Shown here one piece after another: positions 19,876-29,497 of a stretch of DNA of 31,463 bases (positions are counted from its first letter, which is position 1; each line of letters starts with the position of its first letter). The notes below the pieces were generated by a model. The model did no database searches. It saw only the letters and a program-made list of their open reading frames with translations, and was not told where the DNA came from. This stretch comes from Chara braunii. Taxonomy: Eukaryota > Streptophyta > Charophyceae > Charales > Characeae. The DNA lies in contig BFEA01000129.1 of NCBI GenBank assembly GCA_003427395.1, positions 1,081,431 through 1,112,893 of the forward strand. Reading direction: 5' to 3'. The position numbers and the translations under genes were made by a program.

Positions 19876-21984
19876 CTACACACACGTGCCTTGGAGTAGA
19901 TGTTGGAGGTGTCGGATTGTTGTGTTTGGGTTACAAGTGTACGGTTGGTATTGGGTAGTGTTGTTGAGGGTCATTCGGATTATGCCTAGGCATTTAGCGG
20001 GGTTGAACTCATAGGCTGTAATTATTTCGATAATGTTCATTAGGTCTTTTGCTGCTTGAGTTGGTGAGGTGGTTAGAATCATGATGGTAATTGTTTGTGG
20101 GATGAGTATTTTGATTGATTGGAGGATGGGTCAGTTTGAGTCGAATTTTATGAATCGGTTGACTGGGAAATCAAGTTCTTTTCTTTTGTCAAATTTCGAG
20201 GTTTCATATGTGCCAGCTATGTGGTCAGTGATAGTGATAGTGGTATTCAGGAAGGTACATTTGTCATGCTGGGTATCTTCTGTTGTCTGTTCATTGAGGG
20301 TTACAAAGTTGAGCGGGTAGAGATAAACTTACTTCTTTTGCTTTTCACTGCCGTGTTTGTGAATTCTCTAATTATGGGGTTGTTAAGTTCAGATCATCAA
20401 AGTATCTGAAACAGTTCTGGAACAGGGGAAGCAGATGCAGGTTGGGTGCCAGTCGTAGTTTCTTCATAAACCTGTATTCATATTGAAAAAAACAAATGTT
20501 ACACCACATGAGGGAGCAGTTGAGCCCCATTGGTATGCCCAGTGTTTGTTTGCATGTGGCATCACCGAGTGTAGTGTATGCATTTTTCATTAACCAATTG
20601 TTCATTTTTTGAATATCATTAGCTGTTAGTATCGTTGCGTTGGTTTGTCTGATAGAAGTCCATGTTACGTCGATCTTAAGTTCAGTACCGTTTTCTTCGA
20701 TGTAGCAGGCGATACCGGTGTTCCTTCCATATGTTTTTCTAGCTTCTTTGAACGCGAGATCGGTGAAGAAATTGAGAGTTGCGGGTAGGCCATCTTCAGA
20801 ATCGTCTGTTGGGATGGTTTCGTAGCATCTTGTGATATTTGCAGAGTACAGGTCGTGGATGCCTGTGGGTAGGTTGTATATGTAGTCTGATACAGAGTCG
20901 ACAATCCACCTGAATGGGACTCGTACTCTGAATTCTTGTTCTGTTGTTTGTGTGAGCATACCACAATAAGTTTTGACCATTTGTGTCATTTTCTTTAGTG
21001 TGGCAGCGCAGATATCAACTAGTTGGGAGAATATCACGTCCGCCGCGTTTGTTAGCCATCTAAATGTGTTCTTATGTTTCTTATATGTTGCCATTAGGTA
21101 GGGTAATTTTGTACTTTTGATAGGGGCGTAGGGAAAGTTTGTTTCTATCTGATAGCAGATTCTTCTAATCAGTTCATGTGTTGTGCATTCACAGGGTGTG
21201 AAGTCTGTTCCTATGAGTCTGCGTAATGCAAGGTATCTAATGAGATTAATACAAGTGAAAATTGGGGTGTTTGATGCCTTGTCAGCGCCTGATGTGTAGA
21301 AGTGTTGTGTCAGGAATTCAATTTCATTTTTAGTGCTTGTTTTTTCCAGATCAAATGTGGTTGGTCTATGAAAACTTGCGCAGTTATTGTTTATGATATG
21401 TGTGAGTCGTTGTTGTGTCGCTGTCAGTTGTTCATCAGATATGATCATGCTTTCCCTATTGATTATTTAGACTGTTTTGTGTAGGGCCTTCTTGTATTCC
21501 TTCCGTATCTCATTTTGGTTGTATGGTTTGAGTGGGATATGGTTGAGTCCTTTTTTGACCTGACTTCTCAACTCTAGGTTTCGTATTATGTTGGCATCTA
21601 GGGTGATGACGTGTGGTTGGATTGCGTCATCTCCGCAACTTTGGATGAAATGCCCGTATCTATGATGTTGGCAGAAGCATGTTTGGTCTTGTTGTGTGTA
21701 CCATTGAGTGAGTTCGAAATTCTTGAATACAGCCGCGGGTTTGTACAACTGTTTGGCCAGGTGGTTGTCATATGTCAATCCAAAGGTAATATTTTGTAGT
21801 CTTTCTACTGCCTGTGGGTTGTGTTCGTGGAGTATGTTAGTGAACAAATTTTTGGTCTTTATTCTTTCCATAAGTTTGTTTGCGTAGTGTAGGTGGACGA
21901 TCTTCTTGCGTGGTTCTGCAACTTTCCTCCAGCCCCTTCGTCCATCTTCCATGACTTGTAAGTTGTTGACCTGCTTAGGTAACA
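19876..21984 (-). pseudogene. PLE reverse transcriptase, 3' exon, broken
   Basis: The N-terminal part (21984-21470) has a TCFCQHH CxC motif followed by HVITLDANIIRNLELR and KKGLN, the linker block of PLEs with permuted domain order. The RT (21448 to about 20100) shows TYKKHKNTFRWLT (fingers), ITRCYETIP (motif A), GIPMG and YFDD (motif C). Past two shifts near 20330-20370 come VYLYPLNF and FDKRKELDFPVNRF, typical of the region after the active site. The thumb runs to 19876. A TAA at 21467-21469 and a TGA at 20131-20133 interrupt otherwise continuous frames. Motif A reads Asn (residue 204 of the 358-residue frame) where catalytic Asp is expected. No GIY-YIG nuclease follows the RT. Confidence 0.85.
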
Positions 21985-22719
21985 CTGACAATTACAATTT
22001 TTGGTGAGTATACCACTTTTTATTGTTTTTACGAGTGTATTTCTCTGCTGATTGCAAAAAAGTTGTAGGCTTATGTTGGCATCTATAGTAATTTTTTATT
22101 CTCAGGTTGAGGTTTTATGTCTGGGTTTTGCCTTTGTGATTATATTTATTTGTAATTTGTGGTGGAGTTATGAAGGAAGGGTAAGCTTAGACGCTGGTTG
22201 GTATGTCTTTCTTGGGGGTACTCTAAAAAAGGTTATAGTTTGCATGGCGTTGGGGGGATCTTATTTGGGTTTTAGGACTGGAAGTGAGTACAGGGTATGG
22301 AGTAGTAAGCTAGGCATGCCGAGACAGTGGTACTTTTGTATCAGTGAGTTATTCTTTTTTTTTTTTAAAACACAGGGGGAACCAAATTTAAATTCAATAT
22401 AAATAAGATTTGTATGACCAAGGCATTGAAGGCTCTGCGCTTGGCATGCCTTCCTGCGTTGTCTGTCGAGTACACAGGCTTTCGTAATCAACTAGGTAAC
22501 TTATAAAAAAAAAGGTGCTACATTCGAACCATCTGAGTGGGTCTTCGACCGAGGACCCAGGCTATTTACTCGAGAACCTCAATAGTCTGTAGAAAAAAAC
22601 GGGGGTGCTATAACTAGTCTGCCTTATAGGGTCACCGATTGAGTACCTGAGCCTTCTAGTTACGGTTGCCAACTATCAATTGCAGCATGTAGTCTAGAGG
22701 TGGGAGAGTGCTAATCTAC
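21985..22719 (-). other. Predicted spliceosomal intron of the PLE gene
   Basis: On the minus strand the donor is AGCG/GTAGAT (intron starts at 22719) and the acceptor ATTGTCAG/TGTTACC (intron ends at 21985). Joining them keeps phase 1 and the reading frame, and removes the stops that otherwise separate the upstream frame (ending 22694) from the RT frame. Its sequence is A/T-rich on both strands, with T runs near 22355. Spliceosomal introns are a known PLE trait. A nested insertion is an alternative explanation. Confidence 0.4.
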
Positions 22720-23979
22720 CGCTATCGTAGTCATTGCGCAGGTCCCCTCTGATGGACTTGATATGAGCGCAGCCTTCGTTGTTGCCTGTGTTGACTTCAC
22801 TGGTAGTTTCAGTACCAGACCTAGCGAGGGAATCTTCAATATCGAAGTTCTTGAAGATGTGGCCAAATGTGCTGATTGCTCTGACTGGCGTATCCGGAGA
22901 CGGTGATCCGACGTTGATAGCAGTCTGTCGTCCGGCGCCATCTTCTATGTCTTGGTCTGGGACATTGATGACCTGGGCTGGTGGTGGTCGTGTATTTACC
23001 TCTTGTGTCTGTTGTCTGACAATCTGGCTGCGTGTGGGCAACCAGCTGAGACTGCCTACGAGCCTGATTGTTGAGCCAATCTGCAGTGCTGTACGGGGCG
23101 ATGAGAGAGTTGTGGGGAGTCGTGTGTTTGGCAGTGTGTTTGGTAGCGGGAGGAGTGGTGGTACTGTGGGGTTGCCGTGCACGGGAGCCAGGACGTTGGT
23201 GATGAATTGCTGGGCTTGCATGTGCTGGCTGGTGTTTTCCTGGTTATTGTTCTTCCGTGATCTCGTGTTTGCTCGTCGTGCTGCATTGCGATTGGTTCTG
23301 CGTGGTCCGTTATTTCTTCTTGCTTTTTTCTGTGGGCGTGTGTTCGGGTCGCTATGTTGATGCGTGGTGTGGTTTGGTTGGGGGTTAGGTGTTGCGCTGT
23401 GGTCGTGGATTGGCAGGTGCTGCAGGGGGTGGTTTTGCACGGTGGGGGGATGTGCAGGTGCGTGGGTCGCAATTGCTATAAGGGGGCGTGCTGTAGCCTG
23501 TGTGGCCGGTGCTCGTTGTGGAGTAGCCGCGTGGCTGTGTGGCAGGCTGTTTTGGGCTGATGTCGTGGTTGTAGGAGGAGTTCTCGAGGTTGAGGCCTGT
23601 GCAGCATTTGTGGCGGGTGTGGTCGAGGCGTTGTTGCCTGTGACTGGTGTAAGCGGCAGCGGTGTCTGTCTTGATCTGCTCCTGTGTGCGATGTCTGGTT
23701 CTGCTGCCATGGCGCCTCTTCAGCTGCCTCCCGCCATTGCCGGTGTCTTGACAGGGGCGCCGGGGAACATGATGCCCGCGAATCTGTTCGCAAATGGCAC
23801 ATTCTTCAAAGCTGGATGGTCGATAAGTCCTTCGACGGTGGTCATGTTGTCATCGATGACTCTGTCGAGCAGATCTCTCATGATCTGCCTCATGTGCAGG
23901 AAGGTGACCTGTGCCAGGACAGGTCCCTTCAATTCCGTCTCCAGTTTCTGTTGGAAATCAAGCATCCGCGTAACATCTG
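22720..23979 (-). pseudogene. PLE middle region: helical segment plus basic low-complexity domain
   Basis: The frame opens with a helical segment (LDFQQKLETEL, RQIMRDLLDRVIDD) and passes a TGA at 23720-23722 without changing frame. A long Pro/Thr/Ala/His/Asn-rich tract follows, with a basic stretch around PQKKARRNNGPRRTNRN that could bind nucleic acid or direct nuclear import. It then becomes acidic (VPDQDIEDGAGR) up to the intron donor. I recognise no enzyme domain. A frameshift near 23980 separates it from the upstream part. Confidence 0.5.
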
Positions 23980-25007
23980 TTTGGTGCCACCGGGTCGAAG
24001 AAGTCTAAATTGGCGATGTAGCACCATATCATGTGGTCAAACCAAGTGATGGTCTTGCCACAGTTCTTCTCACAGGTGCACTTGAGATATGGTCGGCCGA
24101 TGTTCCACATTTTCTTGACCTCCTCTAATGTCTGCGGGATCCTGGCGAAGCCTTTCTGCGTAAGGATAGGCTTGGAGACCGCGCACTTTGTTCTGTCTAG
24201 AATGGCTAGTATGGGGAAATCTCCATCAAAGGGAGGTCTGTTGGTTGGATAATGCAGTGAGAAGTTATGTGCTGCATGTTTGCATGCCTCAATATCAGCA
24301 TCAGACAGATTGGCCAGTGCCCTATATCCTTCAATCGAGATGGGTGCGGTGTAGTTGAAGGAATCTAGGTGCCATAGCTTTTGTGCAACGTGCTTGCTGT
24401 TCATTTCTACCCAGGTATCGGAGGCAATCGGTAGAAAATGGCTATCTTGTGCGAACTTGTGGGCTTTGCCTGCAGGATTTATCGTGGTGGAGGCATTGGC
24501 AGTCACAGAGTTCAGTCTTCTCTCGTGCTGTTTCTCCAGATAGTCTATCTCAGCCTGTGTCAATCCAATTCGTTGTCAAAGTGTCTGTCTCCTGACATTC
24601 ACCTCAGTTGAAATATCAATGGCTCCAACATCATTCAGGTGATCTGAGCAGTAACCAAACTTATCCAACATTGCCTTCTCTCCTTTGGCAATGACTCTGC
24701 TAAGCTCTCTATTCTGTATCCTATTCATGCTGAGCACAACGGCCACATTGAGCGCATATGCTTGAATGAGTCGGTGCATCTTCTCTGGCTCTGTTTCATA
24801 CTTAGCGCTGATGACATCCCAGTCACTGAAAGTGAGTGTCTCAATCAGGCTGGTTGGTTGTGCTGCTGCGTGGAATCGATGAACGATGTCTTATGGGAGT
24901 GTCATCATAATCAGTCGCGCGTGGACAATCGATGGTTGCAGGCTGGCGAATGACGCAATCATGAGTGCCTGATCCGCATGCCACTCGCGGTTGATGATCT
25001 TTTGATC
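23958..25007 (-). pseudogene. PLE N-terminal region, unrecognised
   Basis: One frame runs from a likely splice acceptor at 25007 to 23958 with two in-frame stops (TAA 24891-24893, TGA 24576-24578). The first third is helical (REWHADQALMIASFASLQ, MHRLIQAYALNVAVVLSMNR). The last third has a Cys-rich LKCTCEKNCGKTITW motif, possibly zinc-binding, then FDHMIWCYIANLDFF. Clades with a CxC linker should have a GIY-YIG nuclease before the RT. I could not see one here, so it may lie in an upstream exon, be too diverged, or be lost. Confidence 0.55.
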
Positions 25008-25053
25008 CTGCACATGTCAACATAGGCGCAGTTGTATGGTTAGCTGTGGTTAG
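25008..25053 (-). promoter_or_regulatory. Intron acceptor with branch-point candidates
   Basis: The minus strand reads CATGTGCAG/GATCAAAAG with the junction at 25008/25007, exactly where the long N-terminal frame opens. Two CTAAC branch-point matches (25039-25043 and 25049-25053) lie 31-45 bases upstream. The matching donor and first exon were not found in 25.1-29.2 kb. Confidence 0.4.
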
Positions 25054-25498
25054 CTATGCCTTGCGAGTATTAGTAGCTAGGAGTGTTGGCCTATGTTGTA
25101 GGGGTTTTTTTTTGGAATTTTTTTTTAACAAAAAGAAGAAAGACTCACCATTATGTGGGGCCACAGTTTCCGTCTGGTTTCTTTATACTTCTCAATTACG
25201 CCCTACAAGGATCCGGGGGAATCACAGTTTGTTTGCTTTGTTATTTTCAAGTCGGGAGTCTGGTTATATATAATTAGCGGCTTAGGAGGGTTTTAAGGAG
25301 GTTTTTATTATGCCATGGGCAGGACAACCCAGGGGGGATTTTTTCGTTGTTTCCCAGAGCAACGATATCCAAGTATTTTAATCGGGGAATCCTCATTCTC
25401 TCTTGTATCGTATCAGTGTATTAGGAGAGGCTAGGGGAAAAAGGGGAACAATTGAAGAAATAAATTAAGTTAAGTTTTCTCTTTTTGTCTAAATGCGG

Positions 25499-25880
25499 CC
25501 ACCTGTCCTTTGTGTGTCTGTTATCTTCGGGGGTACATATATGGGGTTGGGTGTCTGTTGATTAAGCAGTATCTGTTTTTGTGTGAGGGTGAGGCTTGTA
25601 TGGATCTGTTTTGTTTATTATAATTTTGACCCGGGTATAGATCAGTGACGGTCGGTTTATTTGAAAATGTTATTTTTATGGAGGGTCACGTCTCTTCGGG
25701 CAGCCGTGTCTGGTTTATCTTTTACTTGCGTCTACCTGTCCTTTGTGTATTAGTTCTTTTTTTTTGAGGGGTCCCGATGGAGGGTTGGGTGTGTCTTTAT
25801 TAAGTAGTGTTGGCTTTTTTTGGTTGTGTGGGTGGGGTGTGGGGGTTGTATGGATCTGTTTTACTTATCATCATTTCGAA
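25499..25880. repeat. Diverged direct duplication, about 235-bp spacing
   Basis: CACCTGTCCTTTGTGT at about 25501 and CTACCTGTCCTTTGTGT at about 25733 each lead into GGGTTGGGTGT, then TTAAG-AGT, then TTGTATGGATCTGTTTT. The copies are well diverged. The rest of 25060-26180 holds nothing I recognise. Confidence 0.6.
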
Positions 25881-26186
25881 AGAGTGGGTGAGTGCTCTAT
25901 GATTTTTGGTTGAATGGGTTCTTTCTGGGGGGGGGTTCTGGTTTTGCTTTTTGTAAAGGATTCAACCGACAGTCGGGCATTTATTATTTACGTGGATGGT
26001 TGCATCACTTTGCGCGTTTGTGTCTCGTGGGTAGTGAAGGTATGTTTTTATACCTTTTGAAATGTGTCGTTTGTAATTCTGACTTGGCAGTTGTCACGTC
26101 CAGATCTTGGTTAGGTGGGGACGCATCTGTTATTATCTTAATTTAACCATTGTCATCATCTTTCCGTTTGTTATGTAGCGTTCTAC

Positions 26187-26194
26187 TATATAAG
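26187..26194 (+). promoter_or_regulatory. TATA box
   Basis: TATATAAG lies about 157 bases upstream of the ATG at 26344. Transcription would start near 26217-26225, giving a leader of about 120 bases. Confidence 0.45.
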
Positions 26195-26343
26195 TAGGTG
26201 ATCCTTATAGCGTAGGCTACGGGTACCAGGGTGGCAGTGCTTTGGCATTTCTGCATTAGCTGGAGTGTGTCGAGGGAGATCGTGGGATCGTTGCTGTTAC
26301 GTGCTTATTTTCCTGTGTAGCTTTGTTCGGGTTTTTGTTCGCT

Positions 26344-26769
26344 ATGGCGGTTTCTCTAGTTGCGGGGGGCCATGTTGGTGGTCGCGTAGTCATGGCTTTC
26401 GAGATGCGTGATCTTCGAGACTTCCGCATGGGTCGTGAGTTTACGTTCACAGGAGCAGTTTCATGGCACGAGATTCGTCATTACGAGATCGATGCGCGGG
26501 GGGAGTTGTCCTTGCATCTAGTGGTTGGGTTGGGCTATGACGGGGAGTATTTGCGTGACGTCATTGTGTACGTGACGAAGGTGCACAATAATGTTCCAGA
26601 TCGCCACGTTGGTGCCGGCGTGGACATCGTCGAGTGTATGGTGCGTCTGGTTACTACGACAATACTCTCAGAACATGGTGATTACCTATCTTCAATAGTG
26701 GAATGGGAAGCAATTTTGGATGCGTCATTGGAAGGCAATGGCTATATGTGTGGCGACCTTCCATTGTAG
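26344..26769 (+). CDS. Unrecognised 141-codon ORF
   Basis: I chose the ATG at 26344 (context GCTATGGCG) over the upstream alternative start at 26323, because 26323 is not an ATG. The product starts MAVSLVAGGHVGGRVVMAFE, mildly hydrophobic but not a clear signal peptide. A central part is rich in charged and beta-branched residues (GREFTFTGAVSWHEIRHYEI, RDVIVYVTKVHNNVPDRH). Third codon positions are GC-rich in the first two thirds, unlike the surrounding GT-rich DNA, which suggests real coding. A TATA box lies upstream and an AATAAA 810 bases downstream. I recognise no family. Its 3' part is duplicated at 26825-27085, and that copy is broken. It is antisense to the PLE. Confidence 0.45.
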   Translation: MAVSLVAGGHVGGRVVMAFEMRDLRDFRMGREFTFTGAVSWHEIRHYEIDARGELSLHLVVGLGYDGEYLRDVIVYVTKVHNNVPDRHVGAGVDIVECMVRLVTTTILSEHGDYLSSIVEWEAILDASLEGNGYMCGDLPL

Positions 26770-27085
26770 ACAAAGGTGCATAATCTAGTGCTATAGGTGG
26801 TCTACATGGTCAAGTAGCATCTATGGTGTATGTGACGAAGGTGCACAATAATGTTCCAGATCATCACGTTGGTGTAGGCTAGGGCATCGTCAAGTGCATC
26901 TGGTTACTACGGCAATACCCTAAAAACATGGTGATTACCTATCTTCAGTAGTGGAATGGAAAGTAATTATGGACGTGTCATTGGCAGGTCATGCCTATAT
27001 GCATGGCGACGTTTAATTGTAAGTCGGGGTACATAATCCAGTGTTATCGATGGTCTACATGGTCGAGTAGCATCTATGGCGTTAT
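26565..27085. repeat. 260-bp unit, two tandem copies
   Basis: GTGACGAAGGTGCACAATAA occurs at about 26572 and 26832. The copies stay alignable to TCTACATGGTC-AGTAGCATC at the end of each. The first copy is the 3' part of the 26344 ORF plus its trailer. The second has a stop (GGCTAGGGC) and indels in the matching frame. Confidence 0.9.
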
Positions 27086-27220
27086 GGTGACGGACTTGCC
27101 TTTTATTGGCAGTAGTGTCATTGTTGGGTTGTTATATCTTACGCAGTGTTTGCGACGAGAATCTTTAGCTGATTGGTTGTGTGATCGTTTTAGCGCTCAT
27201 GGGTTTGTCACCAACGGGTT

Positions 27221-27412
27221 TTGCGAGTTCGTAAGAAGTTTTTTGAAGAGGTGGTGTGTGAGTCGTTTGTTTACTTACCTTCTCTTTTACGCGTGTCTCT
27301 TATAAGGAGCGTTCGTAGCTATCATGCCACTCGATTGTTTTTTGGTGTATGCGGCGTTATGAATCCAGACTTTGTTGTTGGAGACGAACTCGTGTATGTT
27401 TGTACATGCTGA
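27221..27412 (+). other. Weak ORF before a poly(A) signal
   Basis: A 63-codon frame opens at a TTG, so a true start is missing. The product (RKKFFEEVVCESFVYLPSLL, then MNPDFVVGDELVYVC) is not recognised. It could be a later exon or relic of the plus-strand transcript, since an AATAAA follows at 27579. Confidence 0.2.
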
Positions 27413-27578
27413 CAAGTTTGTGTCGTGTTTTCAGGAAGGTTGACGTTTGAATGTGATAGTAGTTTCGCGAATTTTGTGTTCTATATGTGTGTGATCACAA
27501 TACTTATTATCAATGGCATAGTAAGGCGCACGCAAGATGCTAGTGCTTGTGTAATTCATGTATTTTTTCTATGGAATC

Positions 27579-27584
27579 AATAAA
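27579..27584 (+). terminator. Candidate poly(A) signal AATAAA
   Basis: AATCAATAAAATACGG downstream of the plus-strand ORFs. It is a single short match, supported only by its position relative to the TATA box and the 26344 ORF. Confidence 0.3.
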
Positions 27585-27832
27585 ATACGGCGCTTTAAGT
27601 TATGTTTTTCCTCTTGTTAATTACGTGATGTCCCTGCGTCGAACGTAGTTCTTCACATGCACTTCTATTTTCCGAAGCACGACTCATCTAGGCAATAGGT
27701 GCTACTTAGAATAACTAAGTGAGTACTCACATTTCGTAGAAAAAACCAGATGTAGGTTCGCGATGGTTTCCCTCCGTTCAACAAATGACACACACTATTT
27801 CTACGAATTTTGCAACGATAAGTATTTGCCAA

Positions 27833-27937
27833 TTATTAGGATAGTCTGCGGGAATAAATAATAAATATTAAATAAGTATATAATTAATAGTAAATTTTAA
27901 TAGATACTAATAAACATACCGACAGACTATGGTCCCC
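27833..27937. repeat. AT-only core flanked by inverted repeats
   Basis: ATAGTCTG (27841-27848) and CAGACTAT (27923-27930) are perfect complements, with imperfect extension outward (GG and GG-CC). Between them lie about 65 bases that are almost entirely A and T. It may be a small MITE or an easily melted element. The rest of 27600-28280 has no recognised gene. Confidence 0.6.
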
Positions 27938-28290
27938 AACATGAGTTCGTCATTCCAGGTGTCTTTCATGCATGCTCCAAAAATTGATGTCGTACGCAAG
28001 GGCAGCATCGGATATATGTACTACTAACCGATAATGAAGTGTGAATGGGTGACAAGTTTACCAGTTATGTATCATATTTGGCAAGACACAAGTTCATAAA
28101 AAACTGGCTTGGTACCGACGCTCCAACAATTCAAATATATTGGCATACACTCAACAAGTTTTTACAAACGCTTAGCGTTTTTACGACAAAGTAAAAAAAC
28201 TTTTTTAATTGACAACCCCTGTTTGTTTGGCTGTTTAATACATAACTGTACACGTATTACTTTTTAATAATAAAGGAAGAGCGAATAATT

Positions 28291-28542
28291 ATGCTTACAA
28301 TAATTGCACTTATGTTGTCATACGTGCCAACGTTGTCTTGTGCATTTACCTCCTCGTATTCGTCTAAATATATGATCTACTATCATTGGTCTATCGCAAG
28401 TGAGCTATCGAACAAGGAAGGGAGAATATTTAATATTGTATCGCAAGCTGTTATCCTACTTCTTACAATAGTTCCGGTTAGTCAAGGGTATGTGGAGAGA
28501 TTGTCGGAAGTAGGTGGGACAACTGTACTATCGTTGGTGTGA
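28291..28542 (+). CDS. Small ORF with possible signal peptide
   Basis: 83 codons from an ATG. The first 18 residues (MLTIIALMLSYVPTLSCA) look like a secretory signal ending at an SCA cleavage site. A second hydrophobic stretch, IVSQAVILLLTIVPVS, follows near residue 50. No family is recognised. Local base composition is more balanced than in the GT-rich flanks, so the 27.5-28.56 kb block may have a different origin. It could be chance in AT-rich DNA. Confidence 0.25.
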   Translation: MLTIIALMLSYVPTLSCAFTSSYSSKYMIYYHWSIASELSNKEGRIFNIVSQAVILLLTIVPVSQGYVERLSEVGGTTVLSLV

Positions 28543-28589
28543 GATTATATGTTGTATTTATTTAGGATTTAATGACTAAGTGCTTGGTG

Positions 28590-28890
28590 TAAAATTATAG
28601 GTGTCTGGGTACATGGGTGTGGATAAGGGGTTATATTCGCCCGGGGCGGAGGCAGGGATGGTGGTGGGGAGGTTGCTATGGGTGCGTTCGTGTTAGGTGA
28701 GTTATTTTAGGACAGAGGAATTTGCGGGTGGTGTGAGTTTATAGGTGTCTGGGAAATCCGAGGTTATGGTTAATTATGGCGGAGGGGGGGTCGTGGGGAT
28801 ATTGATAGGAGTGCATCGTAGCAGGTCGAGGGTGTTTAATCAGGATTACAAGTCTAAAGGTAGGTGTGGGTTTATAGGTGTCAAGGTAAG
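28590..28890. repeat. Diverged tandem repeat, about 135-140 bp
   Basis: TTATAGGTGTC recurs at about 28597, 28740 and 28871, each time in G-rich DNA with GGTGTGGG-like sequence nearby. The units are strongly diverged. A 73-codon frame at 28745-28966 lies in it but has no recognisable features. Bases 28970-29240 hold no recognised gene. Confidence 0.45.
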
Positions 28891-29444
28891 GAAATATAAT
28901 TTCAGGGCTATGGTTGAGTGGGGTGGAGGATGGGCTGAAAGGAGTATGTTGTGGATAGGCGGGTGATTATAGTGGATTGTGTAAGCATTTCGACCGTGTA
29001 TCACAGGATCATTCATGACAAGTTAGCAGTTCCAAGCATGTCGTGTCAGGTGCAACGCTATTATACTTATACTGTCAGGTGGGGAGTCTACCCACACCAT
29101 TGTATCAGGGCTCAAAAGCCAGTGTGTGTTTCGTGTGACAAATTGCAAAGCAATTTAACAACCTGGCTTAGCCAGGAACAGTATTGAACATAATAGCATA
29201 CCATTGTCACGATTGAGCAAAGTTCCCTGCTATTTCATTGCATGGGTCACCTTCGTACACCTACAGCCATACCCAGCCATTTCCTATTTTCACATTGCCA
29301 TTTACCACTAAGCATACATGTGGGGTGAAAAAGGGGGGAAGGGGAAGGGAGAAAACGGTGGGGGCAAGAAGAGAAGAAGGGGTTAGGAGAAGATGACACT
29401 TCTTCGACAGGACCGATTTCCAGATTCGAAGAAGGAGGGTGGCG

Positions 29445-29497
29445 CATCCCTTAAGCGCTTTTCGCCATTTGCGCCAAACGGCTCATCAGAGGGGATG
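29445..29497 (-). ncRNA. Hammerhead ribozyme, minimal type I, copy 2
   Basis: The layout is the same as the first copy. Core CTGATGA is at 29483-29489 and GAA at 29461-29463. Stem II is GCCGTTTG-GCG-CAAATGGC and is fully paired, with one G-U. The palindromic stem III AAGCGCTT is at 29453-29460 and the cleavage base A at 29452. Stem I pairs CATCCCC-T with AGGGATG through one bulged C. Differences from copy 1 fall in stem II, its loop and stem I; every core base is kept. Confidence 0.82.

Noticed and set aside
21421-21440. CTGATGA on the minus strand within the RT frame
   Set aside because: It encodes part of the SDEQLTAT stretch, and no stem II or GAAA follows.
22779-24008. Long plus-strand ORFs (193 and 214 codons) rich in Cys, Trp and Gly
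   Set aside because: They are mirror images of the Pro/His/Thr-rich minus-strand PLE region and have no features of their own.
24805-24840. CTGATGA followed later by GAAA on the plus strand
   Set aside because: The bases between do not form stem II; it is antisense to a coding region and looks like chance.
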